Positions 45,043 to 52,984 are shown, counted from the first letter of the stretch. The stretch: 64,000 nt of DNA from Methylobacterium sp. J-077 (GCF_022829365.1 NZ_JAKSYJ010000121.1:1-64000); one strand, 5' to 3'. The notes: a model not told the origin generated them from the sequence alone. Translations and numbers: made by a program.

Positions 45043-46224
45043 TCACTCGGCCGCGGCGCCCACCGAGTCGGCCATGCGCGCCCGCCGCGTGCCGAGCGGC
45101 TGGGGCTCGCCCACCGTCGTGTCCTCGGCGGTCTGGTGCTCCATCTCGGCGTTGAGCTGGGCGCCGGCCAGCACGATCATGGTCGAGATCCAGATCCAGG
45201 TCATGAAGCCGATGGCGGCGCCGAGGGAGCCGTAGGTCTTGTTGTAGCTGCCGAAATGGGCGACGTACCAGGAGAACAGCAGCGAGGCGACGAGCCACAG
45301 CAGGGCCGAAGCGGCGCCTCCGGGCGTCACCCAGCGCCAGCGCGGCGCATCCCGGCTCGGGCCGTAGCGGTAGAGCAGGGCGAGCCCGAGCAGGACCGCC
45401 ACGAGCAGCGCCGGCCAGCGCAGCAGGGTCAGCCACCAGGCATCGGTGCCGAGCCCGATATACGAGAGCACCACCGGCAGCACCACGACCGCGGCCAGGG
45501 CCAGGATCAGGAAGGCCAGCGCCCCGGCGGTGAAGCCGAGGGAGACCACGTTGAGCAGGACGAAATTGCGCTTCTCGCGCTCGTCGTAGACGATGTTGAG
45601 CGCGTCGAAGACGTGCTTCACGCCGCCATTGGCGCTCCAGACCGACAGGACGATGCTGACGATCAGGCTCAGGCCGAGCGCGGTGTTGCCCTTCTCGTTC
45701 AGGCGCTTGATCTGGTCGGTGAGGATGTCGAGGGCGCCCTGGGGCATGATGCCCTGGAGGCTGGCGAGCTGGTCGTTGATGGTCGAGGCGTCGGCCACGA
45801 GGCCGTAGCAGGAGACGAGCGCCGCCACCGCCGGGAAGATCGCCAGCAGGGTGAAGAAGGTCACGCCCGCCGCGATCAGCGACAGGCGGTTCTCGCCGAT
45901 GGCGCGATAGGTGCGCAGGGCGATGTCCTTCCAGCCCTTGGCGGGGATCTCGGCCGGATGGCTGGCGCCCCGCCCGCGATCGGCCTGGGTCCGGGCGACC
46001 GCCTGTGCGTCGGCGCCCTCATGCGTGGGCGACGGCGCATGCGCCGAAGAGCCCGCGAAGGCGGACCGGGGGCGCGGCTCCGTCTGCGGCCGCGCGGGTG
46101 CGGCCGCCCGGCGCGGGAACGCGACCAGGCCGACCAGGGCGGTGGCCAGCGCCAGGGCCCAGACGGTCGAGGCCGCCCCCCCGGGGTCGCGGGCCGCGCC
46201 GCGGTCTGGATCGGGTGAAGCCAT
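45043..46224 (-). CDS. YihY/BrkB-family membrane protein
   Basis: A 393-residue membrane protein of the YihY family, once listed as ribonuclease BN but now thought to be transporters or envelope proteins. A long N-terminal extension of about 90 residues includes one helix (VWALALATALVGLVAFPRRA) and a Pro/Ala/Arg-rich linker. The core then starts KGWKDIALRTYRAIGENRLS and has ITPGG/VTPGGAASALLWLVASLL and YGSLGAAIGFMTWIWISTMI followed by VLAGAQLNAEMEHQT. The extension with an extra helix is longer than usual. It diverges from the sigma factor gene. Confidence 0.85.
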   Translation of the reverse strand: MASPDPDRGAARDPGGAASTVWALALATALVGLVAFPRRAAAPARPQTEPRPRSAFAGSSAHAPSPTHEGADAQAVARTQADRGRGASHPAEIPAKGWKDIALRTYRAIGENRLSLIAAGVTFFTLLAIFPAVAALVSCYGLVADASTINDQLASLQGIMPQGALDILTDQIKRLNEKGNTALGLSLIVSIVLSVWSANGGVKHVFDALNIVYDEREKRNFVLLNVVSLGFTAGALAFLILALAAVVVLPVVLSYIGLGTDAWWLTLLRWPALLVAVLLGLALLYRYGPSRDAPRWRWVTPGGAASALLWLVASLLFSWYVAHFGSYNKTYGSLGAAIGFMTWIWISTMIVLAGAQLNAEMEHQTAEDTTVGEPQPLGTRRARMADSVGAAAE

Positions 46225-46294
46225 CGATACGCCTCGGCACGGGGTCGCGGATAAGCCGTCGAACCGGCACCCGACGGGTCGCAGATCCGACAGG

Positions 46295-46319
46295 GGAACG
46301 CCGCTGCGGCCGCCCGGTT
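46295..46319 (+). promoter_or_regulatory. Candidate EcfG-type promoter GGAAC-N16-GGTT
   Basis: GGAAC at 46295-46299, spacer of 16 bases, GGTT at 46316-46319, on the strand leading to the NepR-sigma fusion gene 180 bases away. The alphaproteobacterial general-stress consensus is GGAAC-N16/17-cGTT. It would make the sigma gene autoregulated or part of the stress regulon. The -10 match is partial. Confidence 0.45.
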
Positions 46320-46498
46320 CGCCGGTTTGTTGTCATCCGCGGCGGCATCCGGTCCTCAGTGCCGCAGTCTTGCTTGTATTGGACCGGTTTCATCTTCCGA
46401 GGGCCGGGTTCTAACCCATGTTGGGGCGAGGGCGGCGCAAGCGCGCCACAAGCGATCCTCGACGGGCGCGACCGGCCCGTTCGCCGACGCCCGGACCT

Positions 46499-47242
46499 AT
46501 GCCCGATATCGAAGGCCCCCTCCTGCGCGATCCGGCCCCCGACGTCCGGCAGGGCCTGCCGGACGCGGTGCGCCTCCATCTCGGAACCCTGCTCGGCCTC
46601 ACCTACGACCGGCTCGGGCCGGCCCCGGGGGCGACCTCCGATCGCTTCGCCGACCTGCTGGCCCGCCTCGACGCCGCGCTCGCCAGGGACGAAGATTCGG
46701 GCGAGCGGGAGGCCGCGTTCCGGTCCGGCCTGCTGAAGGGGGTGCCGGCTCTGCACCGGTTCGCCGTGTCCCTGACCCGCGACCCGGCCGCGGCCGACGA
46801 CCTCGTGCAGGACACGCTGCTGCGCGGCTGGCGCGGGCGGGCCGGCTTCACCCCCGGCTCCAACCTGGAGGCGTGGCTGTTCACGATCCTGCGCAACGTG
46901 TTCTACAGCCAGCACCGCAAGCACGGCCGCGAGGTCGCCGACACCGACGGCAGCTATGCCGAGCGGCTGACCAGCGTGCCCGAGCAGGGCGGCCATCTCG
47001 ACCTCCAGGACGTGCGCGCCGCCCTCGAGCGCCTCGCCCCGGTGATGCGGGAGGCCCTGGTCCTCGTGGCGATCGAGAACCTGAGCTACGAGGAAGCCGC
47101 CGCCGTCATGAACTGCCAGATCGGCACGGTGAAGAGCCGGGTCTGGCGCGCCCGCGAGCAGCTCGCCCGGATGCTGGGCTACACGGGCGCCGAGATCGGC
47201 AACGACGGGGTGATGCTGTCGGTGACCGGACTCTCGGCCTGA
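46499..47242 (+). CDS. EcfG-like RNA polymerase sigma factor with N-terminal NepR-like domain
   Basis: A 247-residue protein. Residues about 75-142 are sigma region 2 (GLLKGVPALHRFAVSLTRDP, AAADDLVQDTLLRGWRGRAG, then LEAWLFTILRNVFYSQHRK). Residues about 171-225 are region 4 (EALVLVAIENLSYEEAAAVM, then IGTVKSRVWRAREQLARML), the two-domain ECF plan of EcfG. Residues about 28-61 (LGTLLGLTYDRL ... SDRFADLLARLDAAL) match the NepR anti-sigma pattern L-G-x2-L-x3-Y-D ... R-x2-LL-x2-LD. In the canonical system NepR is a separate protein that sequesters EcfG until phosphorylated PhyR removes it. Here an anti-sigma-like segment is covalently joined to the sigma factor, suggesting self-inhibition or titration of PhyR. 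ATG 46499 is an inferred start; the frame is open to 46418. Confidence 0.8.
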   Translation: MPDIEGPLLRDPAPDVRQGLPDAVRLHLGTLLGLTYDRLGPAPGATSDRFADLLARLDAALARDEDSGEREAAFRSGLLKGVPALHRFAVSLTRDPAAADDLVQDTLLRGWRGRAGFTPGSNLEAWLFTILRNVFYSQHRKHGREVADTDGSYAERLTSVPEQGGHLDLQDVRAALERLAPVMREALVLVAIENLSYEEAAAVMNCQIGTVKSRVWRAREQLARMLGYTGAEIGNDGVMLSVTGLSA

Positions 47243-47358
47243 GAGAGCCGCAAGGGTTTCCACCGACGAATATCCCTATCCGTCGCGCGCGCCTCTGTAT
47301 TCGCCAGCGAATTTGACTTAAGTGAAGGCGCCCGGGGTCATTCCCGAGCGACATAGGG

Positions 47359-47388
47359 CGAGCCGGGTCGATCCATCGTCCCGGCTCG
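47359..47388. terminator. Hairpin 1 between convergent sigma and nepR genes
   Basis: CGAGCCGGG (47359-47367) pairs perfectly with CCCGGCTCG (47380-47388) around a 12-base loop. It lies between the sigma stop and the nepR stop. Confidence 0.45.
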
Positions 47389-47389
47389 A

Positions 47390-47429
47390 CTCCCGTCGGT
47401 GTGACATCCCCCCGATCCACCGACGGGAG
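47390..47429. terminator. Hairpin 2 between convergent sigma and nepR genes
   Basis: CTCCCGTCGGTG (47390-47401) pairs perfectly with CACCGACGGGAG (47418-47429) over 12 bases around a 16-base loop, one base after hairpin 1. The right arm is followed by CCCCTTGCC, not a U-tract. A bidirectional transcription barrier is the simplest reading. Confidence 0.5.
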
Positions 47430-47449
47430 CCCCTTGCCGGGGCGAATGC

Positions 47450-47689
47450 TCAGCGCCCGGTCTCGTCCGCCCGGTCCGCGTCGAGCTGCTGCAGCAGCTC
47501 CGCCAGCCTCGGATCCAGCGCCTCGTCGATCACCGGATCATACAGCGCCTGCAGCTGGCGGCCGAGCCGCATCCGCGTCTGCGCGTCGAGGGCCGGGGCG
47601 CCGCTCGCGACCGGGAACACCCGCAGGGCCGTGGGGGCGGTCCCGGGGGCGGATCTCGGGGCGGCGCGCGGATGATCGGGATATGGCAT
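47450..47689 (-). CDS. nepR: NepR-family anti-sigma factor
   Basis: A 79-residue protein. After a Pro/Ala-rich N-terminus, residues about 35-70 read DAQTRMRLGRQLQALYDPVI then DEALDPRLAELLQQLDADR, the canonical NepR core (L-G-x2-L-x3-Y-D ... R-x2-LL-x2-LD) that binds EcfG and, in the induced state, PhyR. ATG 47687-47689 gives the usual short N-terminus; the frame is open to ATG 47752, 9 bases from the preceding gene's stop, which is the alternative start. It converges with the NepR-sigma fusion gene and lies downstream of a small unknown gene. No phyR is in the window. Confidence 0.78.
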   Translation of the reverse strand: MPYPDHPRAAPRSAPGTAPTALRVFPVASGAPALDAQTRMRLGRQLQALYDPVIDEALDPRLAELLQQLDADRADETGR

Positions 47690-47761
47690 CCCGCCTACAT
47701 CGGCCTGGAGGGGCGCGACGGCAACCACCCGGCGCCACGACGTCTCAGGCATCGTCCGGTT

Positions 47762-48049
47762 CTACGCGTCGTCCTCGGGCGCGAACACTTCACCCTTCTC
47801 GGCCAGCACCGCATCGGCCTCGTCGCGGGCGAGCTCGTCCGCGTCGGCGCGGCCGAGCGCCCGGGCCAGCGCGCGCTCCCAATCCGGGGGCGGGGGGCTG
47901 CCCTGCGCGGCCAGGATCGCGGCGGTCCGGTCGCGCAGCCGCGCCCAGGATTGCGCATCCAGTGCGGCGACGGCGCCCCCGAGGCCGAGGTCGGCGGCGG
48001 CCTGCGCGGCGGCGGCCGTCCAGGCGGGCGGGGCGGGAGATTCGGTCAT
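47762..48049 (-). CDS. Hypothetical acidic protein upstream of nepR (95 aa)
   Basis: A 95-residue acidic protein: AWTAAAAQAAADLGLGGAVA, AALDAQSWARLRDRTAAILA, then DADELARDEADAVLAEKGEV. Mostly helical, no signal peptide or family. ATG 48047-48049 has GAGAGG on its strand. It probably shares a transcript with nepR; its acidic helices could fit a small stress-response partner, but that is speculation. Confidence 0.6.
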   Translation of the reverse strand: MTESPAPPAWTAAAAQAAADLGLGGAVAALDAQSWARLRDRTAAILAAQGSPPPPDWERALARALGRADADELARDEADAVLAEKGEVFAPEDDA

Positions 48050-48145
48050 GGCGGCCTCTCGCGGCGGTCTCGATCCGACCCGGACATAGAGCGGACGCGC
48101 GCGAGGACGCGCCTGCGAACCCAAAAACCTCGGCGGCCCCGAAGG

Positions 48146-48703
48146 TCAGCGCAGCCCGTGGCGGGCGATCTCCTCGGGCACCAACTCGGCCGCGTCCTGG
48201 CGCGCCAGGATGGCGTCGAGACCGACCGGGCGGTCGTCCCAGGCATCGACGCCGACATCGCAGGAGCGGCTGGTATCGGGTAGCCAGCCGTGGCTGTGGC
48301 CGTAGAGATGGCGGGTCTCCCGCCACAGGCCCGGCCAGGCCCGGTGCGCGTAGTGCGACAGGAACAGGCGGTGCTCCCGGCCCTGGCCGTCCGGGGCCGA
48401 GATCCGGGCATTGTCGGCGGGCGGCTCCGCCCAGGGCAGGCCGAGCACGCGGTTCGAATCGTGGTTGCCCCGGACCAGCCGCTTGGTGCCGTTGAGCTGC
48501 GCGAACAGGGCCGCGCAATGCTCCCGGCTCGCCCCTGCGGCGAAGTCGCCGAGATGCCAGACCGCGTCGTCGGGGCCGACCACGGCGTTCCAGGCGGCGA
48601 CCAGGGCCGCGTCATGCGCCTCCAGGCTGCCGTAGCGCGCGCCGCGATGGCGGAGGATGTGCGGGTCGCCGAAATGCGTGTCCGCGGTGAAGAAGATCGC
48701 CAT
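48146..48703 (-). CDS. Calcineurin-like metallophosphoesterase
   Basis: A 185-residue phosphoesterase. The metal-binding motifs are FFTADTHFGDPHILRH (D-x-H), VWHLGDFAAG (GD), LVRGNHDSNR (GNHD), LSHYAHRAW and LYGHSHGWLP (GHSH). It is shorter than regulators such as CpdA and resembles phage-type or stand-alone phosphodiesterases. ATG 48701-48703 is used because the upstream extension is low-complexity. Substrate unknown. Confidence 0.85.
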   Translation of the reverse strand: MAIFFTADTHFGDPHILRHRGARYGSLEAHDAALVAAWNAVVGPDDAVWHLGDFAAGASREHCAALFAQLNGTKRLVRGNHDSNRVLGLPWAEPPADNARISAPDGQGREHRLFLSHYAHRAWPGLWRETRHLYGHSHGWLPDTSRSCDVGVDAWDDRPVGLDAILARQDAAELVPEEIARHGLR

Positions 48704-48947
48704 GGCGCCGAATCCGCGAAGCCCGTCCCAACCCACCGTGGCATCCGGCGCCGTTCCGAGGTGGACCGGCACGCGCGCCCGGCAAGGCTTGCGCGGCATC
48801 GTGGCCGCGCCTCACGGGACGGAGCCTCGTCCGGCCGGGTGGCTCCAGGCTTTCGGGACGCGGCGGAACCGGAGGCGCCCCCGGGCCGCCGGCTTCGCGG
48901 CCGCACCCGATTGCCCGGCGCTCGGCCCAATCCCTATCTTGACCGCG

Positions 48948-49604
48948 ATGCTCGACCCCGCCGCCTATGCGCACCTGCTCGACGCCGCCCGCGCCCATCC
49001 GCGTCTGGAAGCGGCGATCCGGCAGGCCGGCCCGCTCCGGATCGACCCGCCGGCGCAGGCCTGCGTGGCCGAAAGGCTGTTCGTCGAGGTCGTGAACCAG
49101 CAGCTCTCCACCCGGGCCGCGGCGGCGATCTGGGCGCGGATCGAGGCCGCCGCGGCGGCGGCGGGTTCGAGCCCGCGCGGGCTGTTCGAGTCCGGCGACC
49201 CGGCTCTGCTGCGGGCCTGCGGGATCTCGGGCAACAAGGTCCTAGCCCTCCGGGCGATCGTCGCCGCCGAGGCGGCGGGCCTGCTCGGCCCCGAGCTGGC
49301 CGGCCTGCCGCATCCTGAGCGCGCCGCGATCCTGTGCGGCATCCGAGGGGTCGGTCCCTGGACCGCCGACATGGTCGGCATCTTCCACTTCCACGACCCC
49401 GACATCTGGCCCGAGGGCGACGTCGCGGCGGTGGGCTGCCTGCGCCGCCTCACCGGCGGCACCGACACGCGCGCCCTCGCGGCCCCGTTCGCGCCCTACC
49501 GCTCGCTCCTGGCCCGCTACCTCTGGCGCATCAAGGACACCGCCCCGGCAGCGCCGCCAGGGCGCCCCGTCCGCCGCCCCCGCGCGGCGTCGGAATCCGG
49601 ATGA
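48948..49604 (+). CDS. DNA-3-methyladenine glycosylase II (AlkA-like)
   Basis: A 218-residue HhH-GPD glycosylase that removes alkylated purines. QQLSTRAAAAIWARI precedes the helix-hairpin-helix (ILCGIRGVGPWTADMVGIFH, residues about 129-147), and the catalytic Asp is D158 in WPEGDVAAVG. It lacks the N-terminal TATA-like domain of E. coli AlkA, like the shorter MAG/AlkA forms of many bacteria. ATG 48948 starts a proper helix. It lies just upstream of tRNA-Ile2. Confidence 0.87.
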   Translation: MLDPAAYAHLLDAARAHPRLEAAIRQAGPLRIDPPAQACVAERLFVEVVNQQLSTRAAAAIWARIEAAAAAAGSSPRGLFESGDPALLRACGISGNKVLALRAIVAAEAAGLLGPELAGLPHPERAAILCGIRGVGPWTADMVGIFHFHDPDIWPEGDVAAVGCLRRLTGGTDTRALAAPFAPYRSLLARYLWRIKDTAPAAPPGRPVRRPRAASESG

Positions 49605-49642
49605 CGGACGGCCCCCGATCGGCTATCCGTTCGGCGGGCGCA

Positions 49643-49718
49643 GGGCCTGTAGCTCAATGGTTAGAGCCGACCGCTCATAACGGTCTGGTTGCAGGTTCGA
49701 GTCCTGCCGGGCCCACCA
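49643..49718 (+). tRNA. tRNA-Ile2 (anticodon CAU, lysidine type)
   Basis: GGGCCTG pairs with CGGGCCC in the acceptor stem, followed by discriminator A and CCA. The D-arm AGCTCAATGGTTAGAGC and the anticodon loop CTCATAA give CAU. The GTTAGAGC D-arm and the GACCG...CGGTC anticodon stem resemble tRNA-Ile2, whose C34 is changed to lysidine to read AUA, better than initiator or elongator Met. It borders a degraded mobile region, as tRNA genes used for integration do. Confidence 0.9.
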
Positions 49719-49779
49719 TTCCCTTGTCTTTGCAACAGCTTAGCCTTGGATTCTCTCGGGTGGGACACTCCCGGGGTGC

Positions 49780-49949
49780 ATGGCATTGCGCAACCCGACG
49801 TACCGGACCGCTCCAGGCACGGCGTCTTCCACTTCCGCTGGCGTCTCTGGGGCGCCACAGACGCACCGGGAAAACCGGCCTTCATCAAAATCTCTCTTGG
49901 CACCCGCGATCCGAAGCAGGCACTGAGTGTCTGTCCGGTGACATATTGA
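49780..49949 (+). pseudogene. Phage-type integrase N-terminus, truncated and frameshifted
   Basis: ATG 49780 gives MALRNPTY in one frame. The next frame then gives HGVFHFRWRLWG and IKISLGTRDPKQAL before a stop. Together they match the start of tyrosine recombinases with a DUF6538-like N-terminus (a TYL-x-R-G-x-FHFR ... IKISLGTRDPxxA pattern). A one-base shift and loss of the whole catalytic domain leave only a scar. It starts 62 bases after tRNA-Ile2, so it is the relic of an element that integrated at that tRNA. Confidence 0.65.
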
Positions 49950-49964
49950 GTGATTGAGGAGTTT

Positions 49965-51119
49965 GTGATTCGACGCGGCCTGGGTGACGAGGCGCCGCTG
50001 CAGCAGGCGCTCGTCAGCGAGGCCGATCGCCTGGTCGGCGGATCGGATGCGATCCTCGTCGTCGGCGATCCTTCGACAAGTTCAGGATGAGGTCGCCTTG
50101 CCGAAGAAGGGCAACTGCTCGGCCGGCGTGGCGCCGCACTCCGCCACGACGCTGGACAAGATCGCCAACTGCCAGACGCTGGTGTCGCTCAGGCCGGCGC
50201 GCGACGCGGTGCCCGTGGCGGTCGCCCTGGCGCTGTTCCTGCCCGAGATTTGGACGGCCGACCCGGATCGAATGGCCAGGGCCGGCGTTCCCGAGGATCT
50301 GCGCGGGGCCCGTACCAAGCTGGCGATCGCCGTCGCGGAGACCGACCGGATCCGTAAGGGTGGCGTGCGCTTCGGCTCCGTGCTGGCCGATGCCGGTTAC
50401 GGCTGCTCCGCCCTGTTCCGGCAGGCCCTGAGCGCGCGGCCTGAGAGGGGCTGTCGGGATCACAGGGCGCAACACGGTCTACCCGGCCGACGTGGCGATG
50501 ATCTTCCCCGTCGGGGGGTTGGGCGACCGCGCCAGCGTCACGGGCCGGATCAGGTCTGGGTCGCGGCCGAAACGATCCTGGCGGACATGACGGCCGATCC
50601 GGGACGTGGCGGCACGGGACCAAGGGGCGGCTGCGGGCTCGCTTCCGTGCGCTGCGCGACTGGACGGCCGAGGGTCCGACCCGGCGGCTCGGCGCGAAAG
50701 GCGATCGGCACCGGCCCGGGGAAGCCGTCTGGCCGGTGCGCGAGGAGCGCGGCTCGGGCGAGCGCGAGGTCTACCTCTCGAACCTGCCCGCCGACGCGCC
50801 CCTCAAGCAGCGCGCCGCCGCGATCAAGGCGCGCTGGATCTGCGAGCAGGCCGACCGGCAGATGAAGGAGGAGCTCGGCCTCGACCCCTTCGAGGGCCGC
50901 TCCTGGACCGGGCCGCATCGACACGCGCCGATGACGATGATGGCCTACGCCTTCCTCCGGTCCCGGCGCCGCGCAGCAGCGGGGCGGAAAGAAACAACCG
51001 CCTGCCCACCGCCCCAGCCCTCGATGCCGGCGATCCGGCAGGCCATCCTCGATCCCTTCAGCCGGCCACCGCCGCGGCGATGCCCGCGCTGTGACGCGGC
51101 CCTCGATCCGCCACCGTAA
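49965..51119 (+). pseudogene. IS701-family transposase remnant, several frameshifts
   Basis: Three frames together give a recognisable IS701-type DDE transposase. 49965-50090 gives QALVSEADRLVGGSDAILVV. 50096-50455 gives ALPKKGNCSAGVAPHSATTL, NCQTLVSLRPARDAVPVAVA, VRFGSVLADAGYG. The last part, to 51119, gives VYLSNLPADAPLKQ, AIKARWICEQADRQMKEELG and FEGRSWTGPHRHAPMTMMAY. The first catalytic Asp region (normally VIDDTALPKKG) is disrupted by a REP-like sequence, the 5' end is missing, and stops interrupt all frames, so it is inactive. No intact terminal inverted repeats were recognised. Confidence 0.8.
50071..50093 (+). repeat. REP-like sequence inside the transposase remnant
   Basis: CCTTCGACAAGTTCAGGATG plus AGG is the CTTCGACAAGCTCAGGATGA-type extragenic repeat of alphaproteobacteria. 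It sits exactly where the transposase should encode VIDDTALP, and changes the reading frame. Confidence 0.55.
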
Positions 51120-51140
51120 AAATCGCCTGCCGAAGGCGTG

Positions 51141-52133
51141 CTAATCCGTCTCGCCGCGCAGCGGCCGGGCCAGCAGGGCGGCGATCACGTCCTCGACGCC
51201 GGCCTGGCCGGCCACGATCGCCGCCACGGCCTGGGCGACCGGCATCTCGATGCCCCTGGCCGCCGCCAGGCCGGCGAGCGCCGCGGCCGTGAAGGCGCCC
51301 TCGGCGAGCTTGCCGCCAGACGCCGCCTCGGGGCTCGCCCCGGCACCGAGGCGCTGGCCGAAGGCGAAGTTGCGCGATTGCGGCGAGGAGGCGGTCAGCA
51401 CCAGGTCGCCGAGGCCCGAGAGGCCCATCAGCGTCTCGGGCCGGCCCCCGAAGGCGCGGGCGAAGCGCATCAATTCGGCGAAGGCGCGGGCGATCAGCGC
51501 CGCCCGGGCGCTCTCGCCCAGGCCGCTTCCCGCCACGATCCCGCAGGCGATGGCCAGGACGTTCTTGCCGGCGCCGCCGATCTCGACGCCGCGCACGTCG
51601 TCGGTGTGGTAGAGCCGGAAGCTCGGCCCGGACAGCAGCGTGCTCAAGGCGGCGGCGAGCCCGGGATCGGCGGCCGCCAGGGTCACGGCGGTGGGCAGGC
51701 CGCGGGCGACGTCGGCCGCGAAGCTCGGACCGGACAGGACCGCCACCGGCGTTCCCGCGGGCAGGACCGCCTCGGCCACCGCGCTCAAGAAGCTGTCGGT
51801 GCCGCGCTCGATCCCCTTGGCGCAGAGGATCACCGGGCCGGCCGAGGCGAGGGGCGCGCGCAAGCTCACCAGCACGCCGCGCACGGTCTGGGCCGGCACG
51901 ACCAGCAGGGTCGCCCGGGCGCCCGCGAGCGTTTCGGAGCGCGCCGTCGCGTGGATTTGGGCGTGGAGCGGCACCCCCGGCAGGTAGCGCGGGTTCTCGC
52001 GCTCGGCCTCGAGCCTGGCGGCGGCCTCCGGGTCGCGCAGCCAGAGGGTCACGGGGTGCCCGGCGCTGGCGGCGGCGTTGGCGAGCGCCGTCCCCCAGGC
52101 GCCGCCGCCGACGACGTTGATGGGCGCGCTCAT
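51141..52133 (-). CDS. gpsA: NAD(P)H-dependent glycerol-3-phosphate dehydrogenase
   Basis: A 330-residue cytosolic enzyme making sn-glycerol 3-phosphate for phospholipids. The Rossmann motif is INVVGGGAWGTALANAAASA, then VILCAKGIERGT, VLSGPSFAADVARGLPTAVT, the catalytic-lysine motif VEIGGAGKNVLAIACGIVAG, and LMGLSGLGDLVLTASSPQSR. ATG 52131-52133 overlaps the upstream acetyltransferase stop by 4 bases. Order tsaD-GNAT-gpsA is common in Rhizobiales. Confidence 0.95.
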   Translation of the reverse strand: MSAPINVVGGGAWGTALANAAASAGHPVTLWLRDPEAAARLEAERENPRYLPGVPLHAQIHATARSETLAGARATLLVVPAQTVRGVLVSLRAPLASAGPVILCAKGIERGTDSFLSAVAEAVLPAGTPVAVLSGPSFAADVARGLPTAVTLAAADPGLAAALSTLLSGPSFRLYHTDDVRGVEIGGAGKNVLAIACGIVAGSGLGESARAALIARAFAELMRFARAFGGRPETLMGLSGLGDLVLTASSPQSRNFAFGQRLGAGASPEAASGGKLAEGAFTAAALAGLAAARGIEMPVAQAVAAIVAGQAGVEDVIAALLARPLRGETD

Positions 52134-52984
52134 GCCGAGATCTCCGCGGGTTCGAGCCGATAGAGCACGTGGCTGCGCAGCGGCCCCTCGGGCACCGCCG
52201 GATGCGCGAACGTCTCCGCCCGGACCATGCCGAGACGCTCCATCACCGCCTGCGAGCGGCGATTGCCCGACGCGGCATAGGCCACGACCGCCCGGACGCC
52301 GCAGCGCCCGGCGAGGTCGGTGAGCGTCAGCCGCGCGGCCCTTGTGGCGAGGCCGTGGCCCCACGCGTCCCGGGCGAGGCGCCAGGCCAGTTCGATCGTC
52401 GCGCCGACTTGCTCGCCCCCCGGGAACGGCATGGCCCGCATGATCCGGAAGGCGCCCACGAAGCCGACGAACCGGCCGTCCCGCTCCAGAGCCCAGGGGC
52501 CGAACCCGTCCGCCACGAAGCGCCGGTCGCAGATGCCCGCCTCGGCGGCGCTCTCCGGCTCGGTCCGCAGCCGGGGGAGGAATTCCATCACCGCCGGGTC
52601 GGCGTTGAGCGCCGCGAACGGGGCCGTGTCCGCCGGGCGCCAGCGGCGCAGCGTCAGGTCGCCGTCCCGGAGGCCGTCGGGCACCGCCGCCACGGCGAGC
52701 TTGCCGCGCCAGGCGAGGGAGCGCCGGTTCAGCAGGGCGAGATCGGCGGTGCCGGCGAGCACCGCCTCGCCGAGGGCGATCGCGTGCTCGAGGCCCTCGG
52801 CCGGCATGGTGGCGTGGGCGGGCGGGGCGACGCTGGCGCGCCAGGGGCCGCCGCAGGAATTGTCGAGGAGGATGCGGGCGAAGCAATGGTCGAGGCGGAC
52901 CGGCCAGCCGGGCCGGGCGGCCTCGGGCAGGCGGCGCGCGACGAGATCCCGCCAATGCGCGCGCCGGTCCGCGGCCGCGCTCAT
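52130..52984 (-). CDS. GNAT acetyltransferase with an extra N-terminal domain
   Basis: A 284-residue protein in two parts. The first 110 residues ([60 protein letters not shown]) form a domain I do not recognise as a named family, though it is known as a neighbour of tsaD in Rhizobiales. From about 120 on it is a RimJ/RimL-type GNAT ([40 protein letters not shown] region, [20 protein letters not shown] then GM). It overlaps tsaD and gpsA by 4 bases each. Confidence 0.78.
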   Translation of the reverse strand: MSAAADRRAHWRDLVARRLPEAARPGWPVRLDHCFARILLDNSCGGPWRASVAPPAHATMPAEGLEHAIALGEAVLAGTADLALLNRRSLAWRGKLAVAAVPDGLRDGDLTLRRWRPADTAPFAALNADPAVMEFLPRLRTEPESAAEAGICDRRFVADGFGPWALERDGRFVGFVGAFRIMRAMPFPGGEQVGATIELAWRLARDAWGHGLATRAARLTLTDLAGRCGVRAVVAYAASGNRRSQAVMERLGMVRAETFAHPAVPEGPLRSHVLYRLEPAEISA

